Below are positions 1 through 10,457 of a DNA stretch of 64,000 nucleotides, one piece after another. Every line of letters starts with the position of its first letter. The first letter of the stretch is position 1. The position numbers were made by a program, and so were the translations under genes. The notes below the pieces were generated by a model. That model had not been told where the DNA came from and made no database searches. It was given only the letters and a program-made list of their open reading frames with translations. Source of the stretch: Effrenium voratum (taxonomy: Eukaryota; Sar; Dinophyceae; Suessiales; Symbiodiniaceae); contig CAUJNA010000486.1 in the NCBI GenBank assembly GCA_963377175.1, forward strand, positions 153,566 to 217,565. Direction: 5' to 3'.

Positions 1-207
1 GCCTCGAATACGCGCAAACGCGTGACGCGTGCACGCACAAATGTGCACACACCTTGGCTGGCTCTCATCAACTGGCGGGTCCACTAGAGGGCTTGTGGAG
101 GGAATTTCCCCCAGTCAGGCTCCATGTTGGGGTCTTGGCGGCCCAACCAGGATCCCCCCAGTATGGTTCCCTCTCGATGGCAGGGTGGTATCGAATTTGC
201 CGGCAAG

Positions 208-269
208 CTTCACTGAGGGCGATCTTCCGATACTTCGACGAGGATCGCGACGGCTTCCTGTCGCATGAG
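208..269 (+). CDS. Exon: first half of EF-hand (REI1-like gene)
   Basis: Reads SLRAIFRYFDEDRDGFLSHE and ends at GAG before a GC donor (GAG|GCCAGA). Joining to the next exon gives the loop DEDRDGFLSHEE, with D1, D3, D5, G6 and E12 all in place, a canonical calcium-binding loop. The splice is needed to supply E12. Acceptor is probably the AG at 206-207. The upstream part of the gene is unclear. Confidence 0.6.
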
Positions 270-3200
270 GCCAGAAAGGGGTGCCTGCCGCCATGTGTTC
301 AGCTGACCATATGTAGTGGTGATGCACAATTTAGAGTAACATTTTGCAACAGATTGAATGATACTTGACATTTGAAGTACAAGGTGGCGCTACTGTTTCA
401 AACGCTTCTGAAGAGGGCCCTAAAGAAGGTATATATAAAGTAAAGTTAGGGTTTGTCCACGTAATTCAACAATACGTAGTCGTATCTTTCAATCGGGTTT
501 CAAGACGTTGACATGTTGGTCGCTGCTTCTCCCCCAACCCGCAGGAGCTCTCCGCTTTGCACCTGGCCACCTCGGGGGAGGAGCTGTCGCTGCCGAGGTT
601 CCGGGGGGCCTGCGCCCAGGCGCGGAAGTTCAGAGGGGAGAGGGTTCCATTTTCTGACTAGCCCTTAAACCTTAACCCAGCGGTAAAGGGGGGAGTCAAC
701 CATGGGTTTAAGTCTACCTTGAGGAAATGAAGCTGTTGGTGCCAACCATGGTGCTCTACGTATGAGTCGGCCTTCCATCTCAGAACCCCCCCCCCCCCAC
801 TGCCCGGCCCCGGGCCAGGTGGATGCCAACCCCAAGGAGGGCTTGGACGTCCAGGCCACGGAGGGAACGGCAGCACATCACCGGCTTTATCTGAACAAAC
901 GGAACATTTGGACCCTCACAGCTGGAGGTTGTTCCTTGGGTTTTCCCGAAGAACCACCCAAAAATACAGTGCCATCACAACAAGATAGACCCAGTTAGAG
1001 GATGCGAATCCCTGCAAATCCGACAAAAAGCGGGCGGTTTTTGGCTGCATCCTGCAAGGAACCCTGAGTTTGCCTGACAGATTAGAAAGCGGCAGACGAG
1101 CCAACTGGGAGGATGATTTCGGGGGCCCATTCCAGTTCGGACCCCGAACCTTCTCACTAGCCCATGTTTCACCTTTAGCTTTCTCCTATTGTCGTCGCAT
1201 TTTTGGTCCCTTCACGTTTTTTCCCTTACTTTGGGTGCATCCTTTGTCAAACCCCAAGCACCCGAAGGTGTTCGCCGGCTCTGGCTTAGCTCGTGCCAAG
1301 CTCCGAGCTTTCGAGGCGCTGGGCCAGCTCTACGCGGAGGGCTTTGCGGAGTTGGAGAGCCACTTCAAGGTGCTGGAGGACTTCCGAAGTGAAGCCGCGG
1401 GGCGCGGGGCGGGGTGGGGTTGGGGGGGTTGGGGGGGGGTTGGGTGCGTGAGTCAAATGGACCCACAATTCTGGGAGGGTAGTCCTAGGACTAGCTGGTT
1501 GCGACTCACTTGGCAGTGAATCAGGCTGGGGGTGTCCCTTCGGTTGATATTTAAAGGGAAGCCAAAACGAAAGGAGACTAAGACATTAAAGGTTCAAGGA
1601 AGGGGGCCGGCCGTGAGAAGCACTCAAATGGGGGTTTGGAGCCCAACGACAGGAGACTAAGACATTAAAGGTTCAAGGAAGGGGGCCGGCCGTGAGAAGC
1701 ACTCAAATGGGGGTTTGGAGCCCTAAGATGGCGTTTCCAGTTGTTCTCCCCTTTGTAATCTGGCGGAGTTTTGTTTTGACCTACCCGTGGGGATGCTGCC
1801 GGCAAGGAAAACCTAGACCGAGTGAAAAAGTAGATGCCTGAATCCACTTGGGAGGTTCTTCCAGGCGCAGCCCTGCCTCCGCCAGGAACTCCTGGCGAAG
1901 AAACTGGCGAAGGGCCGCAAGAAGGCGCCCCCCCCCGCATGGGTCGATGGCGGGGCTTCCGGGCAATTCGCGTCGCTTGGGTTGGTCCCTAAAAACTGAG
2001 TGTGGAACCTTCCAAAGAGGTTGTCTAGAGGGAAACCAAAGGGAACGGCAAGAATTTTAGGGTTGCCTCCCTATTTTGGCACGTCAAATATGTGATGGCG
2101 TGCAGACAAGTTCGTGGGGCCTTCCTTACCGCGGGCTGACGCTTCTTGTGCTTTTTGTCGGATGGGAGGCAACATTGAGTGCGCATTTACACCCAGAGAA
2201 GCCAGAGAAGCTTGGAACAGGTTCACACAATTCTTGTTCTTTGGACGTGGCCTGAGGTGGCCCGGGGTCTTCACAATTCCGTGATAGTCTCATTGTGCCC
2301 CAGATGGCCAGATGGGGGCCAGCGACAAGACATTGGCCTTAAAAGAAGGGATGTGCGCTTGTAGGAGGAGCAGGAGGCGGGCGAGGATGAGGAGGATGAG
2401 GATGAGGAAGATGACGAGGACTGGGCCCACAGGGAGTTGGGCTTCATCATGTTTTTTTTTTTTTTTTTTTTTTCTCCCCCTTTTTTCTTCTTCTCGGATA
2501 TCCAATGTCCAAGTGTTTTTTTGTGTGTGTTGCAGGTCTCTGAAGTCAGCATCGAGTCGTTTGTCAGAAGCACCCTTGAGAGCAAATGGCGTGTCCTGCC
2601 TGTCCAGAGTCGTCAAAGTCGACGTGTCGTGGAAAAGTGAGCTCTAAGAATGAAGGCCGCGACACATATGTATATATATATATTATAATATATACACATA
2701 TATATATATATATATAGAGCACCCCTACACACATCTCTCTTGATCTCTCTCTCTCTCTCTCTCTCCATGTAGATATGCATATGTACAGAACCCAACACCA
2801 TGGGCCCAGAACAGGATCTTTCTCATGTTCCTTTCATGTTCCTTGAAGCTTTTGGGCAGGATTCGGACGGAAGCTCTACGGAGATTGCCGCGCGGCAGCA
2901 TGATGTTGACGTGAACACGAGGCAAAAGTGGCATCAAGGACCGTGTTCTCTACTTGGGAGGAACCTTGTGCTTTTTGCTTTGTGGGCTGTACTGATTCTT
3001 GAGACATACGTTTTTGGGACGTGCTTGAAAGCACCGCGGCGGGACGTTTGCCGTTCTGCAGTTGTTGATCAAAAGTAGATTGTTTGCGTTGATAGGTTTC
3101 ACAGCATTCTTCTTGTGCTTGCCAGGGTCCAAGCCCCCTCCCCCTTCCCCCCCCTTTTTTTGCAGCTGAGGTCGAGTGCGACGACGAGGCCGAGTTCGAA

Positions 3201-5900
3201 GAGGCCAGGAATGTTCATTTGGGTCTAGTTGTTTGGCGACCCGAACCTAAAAACCCTCCTCGCTCTGGCTCCACACGGCCCGTGGCGCATAAGCGCACCC
3301 GAGTGCATGCACCTCGGGATGCAGGTTTGAGTCCTGCCGGTCTCACCAAGATCCAGCAGCATATGCTGCGGGTGCCTCTTTAAACAGAAAGTGGGCTGCA
3401 ACCAATGAACATTGATGGCCACTCAGGCCTTCTATATGTTCCGATTCTGACGAAAGGCGACTGGTCCAACGAGACTTTTCGGGTCGGAAGAACTGAGCGC
3501 TTTCTCTGGCGAACATGCGAACAGGCTTGGAGCTGCTGAAAGGGATCCAGGGAGCTTCCGCATGAACTCCAGGTCATGCGGATCCTCGGGCTGCAGCCGG
3601 CCACGGTTCTGGAGAACGGCGACCTCAGGCGAGCGGGGACGCGGCCGGGTTTTGGACTTGGGCGCGTGTTCCGGGGAAGTTGGGTATGAATTCTGATTCG
3701 GGAGGCTCTGGTGGACATGCGGAATGTTGTTTTCTGTATTTCCCATTCAAGTTCATAGCCAATGTCTGAGGGGGTCCTGATATTTTCCTGACACGTGGGA
3801 AGGGATCATTGTTTCGACTGTTTGGGCATCCCAACCACGGCCCCTAGGTTTGGACCAAATTGGGGACGTGGTTCATGTGGGAAATGTTGGCAACGGATGC
3901 AGCATCTCACGTCACCCCACGAGTCGTATTTTCTTTTTCTGGACAAGACTCGGTCGGGTCCACCTGCGTGGGGTAACGAGACGTGGCGGAGAAGAAACCC
4001 CTGGATTGCCTTGTTTCGGGATTCACTCGATCCCAGCAGATGGGCCTTGCAGGCCTTCCCACAACCCTGCGGGCGGGTCAAGCTTGGGATCAAACCGCCG
4101 CCCGATCCAAACAAATCGAACGAGTTGGTTTGGCATTATGTCGATTCCAGCACCCATCAATGAGGGAACACTAAACGGGACGCCTCTAAGGCAAACGGGT
4201 TTCAGCTTGCACCAAAGGACGATGATGTGCATCCCGGCACCCATGTGTTAGAACCCAATTTAGCAGCAAATCAACAAAGGCGCCTGCCCCCCACCAGCCC
4301 ACCCCCGGGTGGAAGCTTCGGAGGCTCCCGAGCGGCATGGTGGCAACCAACCGGGACGTTGCGCACATCTGGAAGCAGAGAGGAGGGGGGCTGGCGGTGA
4401 CAGGGACTGAGTGAAAACTTGGGGCGATCGAGGGAAGGTTTTTGCTGGGGGGGGTTACGACCCCAACGCTTCCGTTCCTTGCTTCATTGGTTTCCTCTGA
4501 AGTCTGCAGAATCTAAGGCAGAACCAAATCAAGGGTGGTTCCCAAAATATTATTCCACTAGCACCTGACCAAGCATTCGCCTGCATAGGCTTTTGTGAGG
4601 GTTTCGTGCCCCAGACCTCCACTTTCGATCCTTTGCCCTCCTTTTCTCATTCTTTTTTCTGGAGGGGGTCCGTGCCCTTTTCGGCTTACTTTGGGAAGCC
4701 AAAAGGAACTCATTCATTTTGAGCGTCACTGTTTTGACACGTACAAGGCCGGCCGTTTTCCCATCTCCGGAGATCGGCTTCCGGTCTCCAGGCACACGCA
4801 ACCAGCTGGCGCTGGCTGGAGGCAGGTTTTGGCTTAGCTTTTCGGATGATGCTCAAGCCATTTTGACGGAGCCAAGCGTGGCGTAGAATGCCGGGCCAGT
4901 TTGGGCATGCTGACAAATGCGGCCTTCTTGATATGCCCAGGCCTGTTTTGCCGCAGGTGGCCGCCCTAAGAGCGTGAGGGCCCACCTCATGTTGGCCAAC
5001 GACGCGGCGGGCAAGGCACATCGGACGCTGCGACTACGCTGCGAAGAGAATGTGAGCAATCTTGCTGGTTCATGCTGCTTTGCGGGAAGCACCTGTTCGT
5101 TTTGCAGTTAGAATCAGCCGTGGGAAATTGCGGCAGTCTACGCGTCTCCTTCCTTAATCCTCCTTCGAATTGTCATGGTTGGCATAGTTGTTTGCTTAGT
5201 ACAGTTGCTCGCGGAATGTCAGGCCACTCTTGATGCTCCCTTAGGCCGTCCTCCCTTTTTCTGGCCTGCCAGGTTGAGCTTAGCCGCAGGTGGGCGGATT
5301 GGGAGCGGCGGAAGACTGGTTCCCCTTGCAGCGGGGGGTCGAACCATTCCATCACAATTCCGACTGATCAACAATATCCGAGTCATTTTTGGAACCAAAT
5401 GACGGCAAAACCAACGTTCAACATTCAAAAAGAGCATATGGGTTGTCTCTAAGTAGGGACACCCTCAGAATGAGTGGTTCACTCTTGGTGTCCATCTTAA
5501 GCAACCCCAACAAGGGTACGCTTAAAAAAGACACGCCCATACAAGGAACTCAGACACCGAATTGTGTCTAGGGTTTGCTACGGGGAGGCTGTATTGCCTG
5601 GCATTTTCTTCCTTGACGCGCTTCAACCACGAGGACTTATTGCGGTAGCAGAACCTTGGTTAGGATTTTTAGATGTCCACCTTGGCGCCAAATGAATTTG
5701 ACTACCTTGGAGCCTTGGGGGGGGGCAATCTTTTGTTTTTTTGGGCCCTGCGGAAGTTTCCGGCGCGGAATCCGCGACTCCGGCGGTATGTCGGGCTTGC
5801 CAGGGAGCGGCAGCGGGAAGGCAAGCGCGTCATCGCGGTGCTCAGGGAGAAGAATAAGCAGGACATGCGGCTCGGCGCCTTGGCATGCCAAGTTTCTTGA
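208..5900 (+). CDS. EF-hand plus REI1/ZNF622-like 60S biogenesis factor, 5' partial, 12 exons
   Basis: Twelve exons can be joined in phase: 208-269, 545-619, 1301-1393, 1871-1924, 2365-2450, 2536-2636, 2860-2880, 3166-3203, 3573-3628, 4324-4382, 4957-5051 and 5757-5900 (TGA). The product starts with an EF-hand, then a helix-rich part, then QELLAKKLAKGRKK followed by an acidic run ending in DEDW. It ends with KLYAEVECDDEAEFEE and LPSGMVATNRDVAHIWKQR and a basic C-terminus. The order basic helix, acidic block with W, LY..., LPSG-x5-R-x7-KQR is that of REI1/ZNF622, a cytoplasmic factor that helps release export factors from new 60S subunits. The two C2H2 fingers that lie in this half of REI1 are not visible, and no REI1 relative I know has an EF-hand. 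Family call is by motif recall. The 5' end lies at or beyond the window edge, so N-terminal fingers may be missing from view. Confidence 0.62.
545..619 (+). CDS. Exon: second half of EF-hand (REI1-like gene)
   Basis: Follows a pyrimidine-rich acceptor (cccccaacccgcag). Reads ELSALHLATSGEELSLPRFR then GACAQ, the exiting helix of the EF-hand and the start of the next one. A GC donor (CAG|GCGCGG) closes it in phase 0. The same frame stays open for a few more codons (ARKFRG), so the 3' edge could be later. Confidence 0.55.
1301..1393 (+). CDS. Exon: helical segment (REI1-like gene)
   Basis: Reads LRAFEALGQLYAEGFAELES then HFKVLEDFRSE, strongly helical with Leu/Phe spacing. Acceptor gtgccaag|CTC, GC donor GAA|GCCGCG, phase 0 at both ends. 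A GT donor at 1389 is the alternative but would break the frame of the next exon. Confidence 0.5.
1572..1725 (+). repeat. Two tandem copies of a 79-base unit
   Basis: The stretch beginning AGGAGACTAAGACATTAAAG recurs after 79 bases almost unchanged, within the third intron of the REI1-like gene. Near identity points to a recent slippage or duplication. Confidence 0.9.
1871..1924 (+). CDS. Exon: basic helix QELLAKKLAKGRKK (REI1-like gene)
   Basis: Acceptor caggcgcag|CCC, donor AAG|GCGCCC. Codons are AAG/CTG/GCG rich. The peptide PCLRQELLAKKLAKGRKK leads directly into the acidic exon, the same succession as the AKKLAK plus acidic block of ZNF622. Confidence 0.6.
2365..2450 (+). CDS. Exon: acidic block ending DEDWAHRELGFI (REI1-like gene)
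   Basis: Acceptor cgcttgtag|GAG. Thirteen of the first nineteen residues are Glu or Asp, and the block ends with a Trp, as in the acidic linker of REI1 proteins. GT donor at 2451 directly before a T tract, phase 2. Confidence 0.6.
2536..2636 (+). CDS. Exon: serine-rich segment (REI1-like gene)
   Basis: Acceptor tgtgttgcag|G and strong donor gtgagc at 2637. Phase from the previous exon gives SLKSASSRLSEAPLRANGVS then CLSRVVKVDVSWK. A C2H2 finger would be expected about here, but there is no CxxC pair. A second frame (VSEVSIESFVRSTLESKWRV) is also open but does not fit the phase. Confidence 0.5.
2672..2765. repeat. AT and CT microsatellites
   Basis: About 45 bases of TA repeat followed by a CT run in an intron of the REI1-like gene. 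Confidence 0.9.
2860..2880 (+). CDS. 21-base microexon, FGRKLY (REI1-like gene)
   Basis: Acceptor tttgggcag|GA, GA donor at 2881. Phase demands two bases from the left and gives one base to the next exon, producing RFGRKLY|AEVECDDEAEFEE. ZNF622 has K-L then an acidic stretch at the same place. A longer exon reaching 2920 in another frame cannot be excluded. Confidence 0.4.
3166..3203 (+). CDS. Exon: acidic EVECDDEAEFEE (REI1-like gene)
   Basis: Long pyrimidine tract then ttttttgcag|CT. GC donor GAG|GCCAGG. Only this frame avoids a stop and gives the acidic peptide. Confidence 0.55.
3573..3628 (+). CDS. Exon: VMRILGLQPATVLENGDLR (REI1-like gene)
   Basis: Acceptor gaactccag|GTC, donor CTCAG|GCGAGC (GC). 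The end ENGDLR runs into LPSG of the next exon, resembling the E-L-x-LPSG approach in REI1. Confidence 0.55.
4324..4382 (+). CDS. Exon: LPSG core motif (REI1-like gene)
   Basis: Reads LPSGMVATNRDVAHIWKQR. LPSG, the Arg six residues later and the KQR ending are the most conserved stretch of REI1/ZNF622. The acceptor is the AG of cttcggag and the donor is GA (AGAG|GAGGGG), giving phase 1 as the next exon needs. Confidence 0.6.
4957..5051 (+). CDS. Exon: basic C-terminal segment (REI1-like gene)
   Basis: Acceptor gttttgccgcag|GT, strong GT donor gtgagc at 5052. Reads GRPKSVRAHLMLANDAAGKA then HRTLRLRCEEN, Lys/Arg-rich with AAG, CTG and GCG codons. Confidence 0.6.
5524..5538 (+). repeat. Intronic motif AAAAAAGACACGCCC, one of six copies
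   Basis: The same motif, with up to three changes, is found near 11717-11728, 36974-36990, 48469-48479, 49694-49707 (reverse) and 55089-55103, each in presumed intron. It is often close to a TTTCCCTTTAAACCAACC-like stretch. Looks like part of a dispersed intron-borne element. Confidence 0.5.
5757..5900 (+). CDS. Last exon and stop (REI1-like gene)
   Basis: Acceptor ctgcggaag|TTT in phase 0. Reads FPARNPRLRRYVGLARERQR and on through EGKRVIAVLREKNKQDMRLG to ALACQVS and TGA. A short basic C-terminus followed at once by the stop fits REI1 length. If CAA|GTTTCT at 5892 is instead a donor, the gene would go on. Confidence 0.6.
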   Translation, partial: FPARNPRLRRYVGLARERQREGKRVIAVLREKNKQDMRLGALACQVS

Positions 5901-6411
5901 GCTGGGAGATGCCCATGTATTCAGGGGAGGGCAACAGTAGTATCCCGGTTCTTGGATCTACAATCTGGGGATTTCATGCTTTTTCTTTACCGATTTGATT
6001 GCTCACATGATTTGGGAGTTTCCGGTGCGATGTGTGACGCGAACACTCCCCCAAGCCTTGCGCCAGCCTGGTCGCTTCAAAGGCAATGCGACAATCCTCA
6101 ATCCTTACCTTGGGTTCTGATAGGGTGCGTTTGTAGTGGTTTCTCAATAGGGATTATGAATTGGGGTTGTGTAAACAGCCCAGCCAGGCAGTTCGACACC
6201 CTCAAATGGGCGTGAGTTTCCGTGGGAAGCTGGTTTCCTTCAGCCCCCAAGCCTGCTTGGAAGGGTGGATCCCTTCAACTGAACGCTTGTGGGCGGGGTT
6301 TGTGGAGTTGGACGGGCTCCCCCCTTGGCTAGCCCGTGTCAACCCCAAAAAGGAGTACCCTCACAAAAGAACCCTCCCCTAGCCGGGAACCCCCCCCCCC
6401 ATCCCAACTAG
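5901..6411. other. Probable intergenic gap
   Basis: Between the stop of the REI1-like gene and the next coding signal. No AATAAA-type signal or hairpin stands out. Weak open frames show no coding style. It contains the stretch aaaaaggagtaccctcacaa, which resembles the intronic repeats elsewhere. Confidence 0.4.
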
Positions 6412-6595
6412 GAATGCAGATGAACCTGGTCCTCAAGGGCAAGCCCAAGAAGTTCCGGACGCTGATGGGCGACGCCAGCGGCGCTCGATAAGTCGGCGCG
6501 CCCGACGTCGGCGCGGCTGCAAGCCTTTGGCTTTGCCGAAGGCTTGGACCGAGGCGCTTGGGCAAGGGGGGTTCTGGAATTATTGGATATCCAAG
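6412..6595 (+). CDS. Exon with apparent frameshift, possible start of a second gene
   Basis: After ctag at 6408-6411, ATG at 6414 opens MQMNLVLKGKPKKFRTLMGD with AAG-rich codons, then stops at TAA (6489). One frame over, DKSARPTSARLQAFGFAEGL and then DRGAWARGVLELLDIQ run to a perfect GTGAGT donor at 6596. Both halves look coding, so either one base is wrong or lost near 6475-6487, or this is a decayed exon. No family recognised. The AG before an early ATG could be a trans-splice acceptor. Confidence 0.4.
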
Positions 6596-9500
6596 GTGAG
6601 TGCTTCTGAAAATGGCTTCTGACTCCTTTTGGGAATTCATGCCTTTTTTGGCGTCTCGCTCTGGCCCGGCGCAGGCCGCAAGAGTCAGTCCCGTCAATGA
6701 CACGGGCCTCCCGGGCCAAGTGCCTGGGTTGCCTAAACCAGGAATTGGATGCCGGCTTGGGTTGTTTGATTCTAGCTTTCATGGCCTGGCACGTGCCGAC
6801 GACGACGGCAAGCCGAATAGCCAACGGGTTTGCATGGCGGCATCTCAGAGCACACGGCAAGGTGCAGACTCCTTTGAGAGGCGAGGGCAAGTCTTGAGCC
6901 ACCCAGCCCAGGGATCCGAAAAAAGCACATATGTAAAAATGTGTATATACATATATACTGTACACAATTATGTAGAGAACATGTATACGTACATCGCAAC
7001 CGTACTGGCACTCGGGTTTGATAGTGATTTATCCTTTCTACGAGTTTGACGTTGTGTACAGGGCGAGATGGCCGGTTTTTGCCCGTGCTGAGGCGCTTGT
7101 TCTGTGAATGCGGCAAACTGCACGGAGTCACTTGTGCGTTCAGAGAACCAATTCTCCAGAATTTGTCTAGAAACACTTTCGCGCTTCTTGCATGGTCCAC
7201 ACACACACACATATGTATAATATATATATATATAATCCATATATTCTATATGTGCTGGCTGTATGTGTGTATATATATATATATAGACATGTATGTTTAT
7301 TTTTTTGCACAGGTCAGATAACTTCTCACACCCTGGGGTCTGCACGATGCCCCGATGAGACTCTGAAGAGCCGCCTTGGCATTTGTCCATAGCAGGATGT
7401 GGTGCTTTCCACATTGGTGGATGTAGCTGCGTCCGTGTCCTTTCCGACGTGTCGATCGGTACGGCCAGGAAGCTGTACAGAGTCTCAGGTTTCACGGCAA
7501 GGGGGGCGTTCCTCCGAAAGGTCTTAAGTGACTCCCCCCGTATCCATATCCGAGCGGAGGGGGGAGCCATCAGCTCTGTACAGCACTCAGCGGAGAAAAA
7601 ACACGCACACACACACACATCCGTTCGCAGAGGGTGTTGCCTCAAGCCGAAGCCAATTGGGTTTTGGAACTTCCAAATGGTTTGCGTTTTTACTGGTTTC
7701 CGCTCTCTGGACTTAATAGGCTGGCTTCTTCACCAGCCACAACCACGGGTAGTCTGTTTTTGTTGGGCTTTGAATCTTCAATCGTCTTCACTTTGGCATT
7801 ATTTATGAAGCTGCCCGAGTTTCATTTGCTTGGTTTCCTTGTGGTTTGACTGCAACAACCGCTCAACATGGAGAGCACCCCATCTTTGAGAGCACGCATT
7901 TTTTCAATTGTTGGCAAGGTTGGAGCCGGCTTTTGAAGGGCAGATGCCCTTTTTCAGGTTGGTTTGAATGGGCAAAACAACAGCATTTAGGGGTCGCTCG
8001 ATTGTGACACAGACCCCATTTGATGACTGTTGCGCAGAGGAAGACATGGTGCAGGGATCAACTTGTTGTGTCAGCGAGACCGTGGGTCATTTGGCCGGGG
8101 ATCCTAAACTTCTGTCTGGCAAGAAATGACCACACCTGCGGCTCCGTTCTTTTTCTTTTTGTCCCAGTCGGTTCGTTCGGGCTGGTGGGCAATCAGGCTA
8201 CGGGTATTTCCTGACATCATAAGGACCCCTGTTCAAGAGGGAAGCCAAAATGGGTCAATTGAAAGCGGACGTTGCATTTTTGTCGGCGCTTTCTGCGTTG
8301 AACCCTTGCGCCGTCCCTTGACACCCCACGCGCCCAAGTAGGCTCCATCGCGCTCCGAACGCTGAGGCCAGTCGGATTAAGCGTCCGGTTCCATGCGGCA
8401 AGGGTGACAACCGCGTGACAGGCGGGAAGGGCCCTTTCATTGTTCCCAGGAGAAACCGCCAATACCTTTAGCCACGAGCCCTTTGAAGAGGGACCGTCGC
8501 CCCATGCCAGAGTAAGGACAGAGCAGTGGTGGCCTTGTTCCCGGTGGGTTCTAGATGACGGTCGTGATCATGTCCGGGGATTTGCGCGGTCAGGATTTAT
8601 GTCAGGGCGCTATCGGGATCTACCTGTTCAGCAGAAAGTTGGGCTTGTTTTCCACGGTTTCTTCGAGGCAATAAACTGTAAGTTTTGGACAGGCGCCCCC
8701 AACAGCTTCTTGTGACATGTTCCAACTAGCTGGGTGCCCCCCCCCCCTTCTGAGGCGTTGTAAGGTTTAGGGATAGGCCGCCCTCCTATCCCTTGTTCAG
8801 TGAGGGCAAAAAGGGGACTTGGGTAACCTCCACCGCGTGTTTTGGACGAGCGTCCCCCGAAGGCTTCTTGTGACGCGCTGCAATTTCTGAAGCGTTGACA
8901 GCTTCCAATCCCTTGGCCCGAAGGGGGAAAAGGGGCTCGGGTCGCCAGTTTGGCAGAGAACATGCTTTTCATTGCAGTTTTTGTTACGGAAGTGAGAGGT
9001 GTGTCTGTCCGCGCAAGGCGGAGGTGGTCAAAGCAGGTCGCGCAGCGCTCGGGTTGCCGACAGTTTTTGAGTGGCCCAAATGGCTAGGTTAGGCTCTACG
9101 TTTCAGCCTCTTGGAGCCAATCCTCTTGGAGCCAAGCTCAAGAGAAAGAAGGCAGGTGCATGCTTGATGAACTGGTGCAAGCCTGATGAACTGGTGAGCC
9201 TGACCCGTGCCAATGTTGACCAGATTTGTAGAGGATGTCCTGCAACTGTTGCGCTTTAATTCCTGCGTGCGGGTGCACCTGGCAAGGGTATGCGTTCTCG
9301 GGTTGCCAACGCGGACGTGCGTGGTGCGCCCGGCAGCTTGCTGGAAAAAGAAGCCTCTCCGCTGCGAACCCACTCAGGGAGACGTCCAGTTTTGCGTCGA
9401 AACAATGTGACTTTTGCTGAGGCAATGGTTGAAGGGCTTCCCACGGCTAGTCAAGTATGTCGGAGCAACGCTCAGCAGTTTTTTCATGTCTCGCCAGTCT

Positions 9501-9795
9501 TTTTTGTACTTTGGGCAACGATCTTTGGAACACATTGCAGGCAGAAGGCTTGTGAAGCCGGGGAGTTGCTGTGGGCAGCAGTAGGGTTCAATCGTGTTGC
9601 CGTGCGAATTGCAAGGTAGACTTGAGCATGGGGCGCCCCGGGTTTGATTGTGAAGGCCTTTGCCATGCGCCCACGTGCCGCACGCCCCACACTTCACAAT
9701 TTGGCGACTCATTGGAACTGTTCCAGAACAGCCTCAAAGATCTTCTTGAGAAAAGGAGTCTAGTCAGCTTGCAGTCTTCGCTTATTTGCTGGCAG
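6596..9795. other. Presumed intron, no secure exon
   Basis: Holds AT-rich microsatellites at 6940-6980 and 7200-7290, a CA run at 7607-7621 and G/C homopolymers near 8738. A possible small exon after cccggcgcag at 6674 is too weak to call. Confidence 0.4.
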
Positions 9796-9850
9796 TCGCG
9801 GCCGCTGAATATCCTCCGCGAAGGCATCGTGGCCCGCGTGAGGCCCAGAA
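9796..9850 (+). CDS. Candidate exon, unknown gene
   Basis: Acceptor ttgctggcag, donor gtgagt at 9851. Reads SRPLNILREGIVARVRPR. Phase agrees with the exon at 10158. No family recognised. Confidence 0.45.
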
Positions 9851-10157
9851 GTGAGTGGGAAAGGGCTGCTTGGAGAGACTTTCAGCTTTTTGTCGAGGTG
9901 GTTCTTTGCCTAAAACATGAAGGTCGGCAGTCCTTTGCCTTGTCGAGGACAGCAACTCCCTTAGGGTCGAAGCGGACAGGATGGAAAAGGGGGGCTTCGT
10001 GTCCAAATTGCTCCGGAAATGCATCTCTTGGTCCTCCCAGCTGCTTTAGCTTGCCATGCCGAGTCTGTATGGATGTGGCTTGACGTTCCTGGTTGCGATC
10101 GTTACTTTTCCAGGAAGGATCTTTTGATGTTGAAGTGCGTGCTCAAATAGTTTGCAG

Positions 10158-10269
10158 GGCTTCGGGCAGCTCCGCTAACCATTTTGCGACACTGCCGCCT
10201 CTGCAGTTTCGATCCTGAGGCGCTGACTCGGAGCCGGTTCTGTTGGTGGGCCCGGCGCCCAGAGTCAAG
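10158..10269 (+). CDS. Candidate exon, unknown gene
   Basis: Acceptor atagtttgcag, GC donor (AAG|GCTGG). Reads LRAAPLTILRHCRLCSFDPE and then ALTRSRFCWWARRPES, basic with paired Trp. It follows the exon at 9796 in phase. Confidence 0.45.
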
Positions 10270-10419
10270 GCTGGTTTTGGGCGTTGGTGTCCTGGAGTAA
10301 AAAGAGCCGTCGCGGGGGGGGGGGGACGTTTGGCTTCACGCAAAGGAATTGCAGACTGTGCCTTGGCCCACTTCGCCCATTTCTCCCGCTCGGTCTGTTC
10401 GGCTCAAAGACCCTGACAG

Positions 10420-10457
10420 CGAAGCCAAAGGAGCTCGCTTTCCGGCGCGCGAGTCCA
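10420..10457 (+). CDS. Weak candidate exon, unknown gene
   Basis: After an AG at 10418, the frame left by the previous exon gives EAKGARFPARES before a GT. Short, no other support. Confidence 0.25.

Noticed and set aside
4851..4876. CTCAAGCCATTTTG followed by GAGCCAAG, like two spliced-leader relics in a row
   Set aside because: It lies in an intron of the REI1-like gene, the second half diverges, and no intronless gene follows. Chance match is likely.
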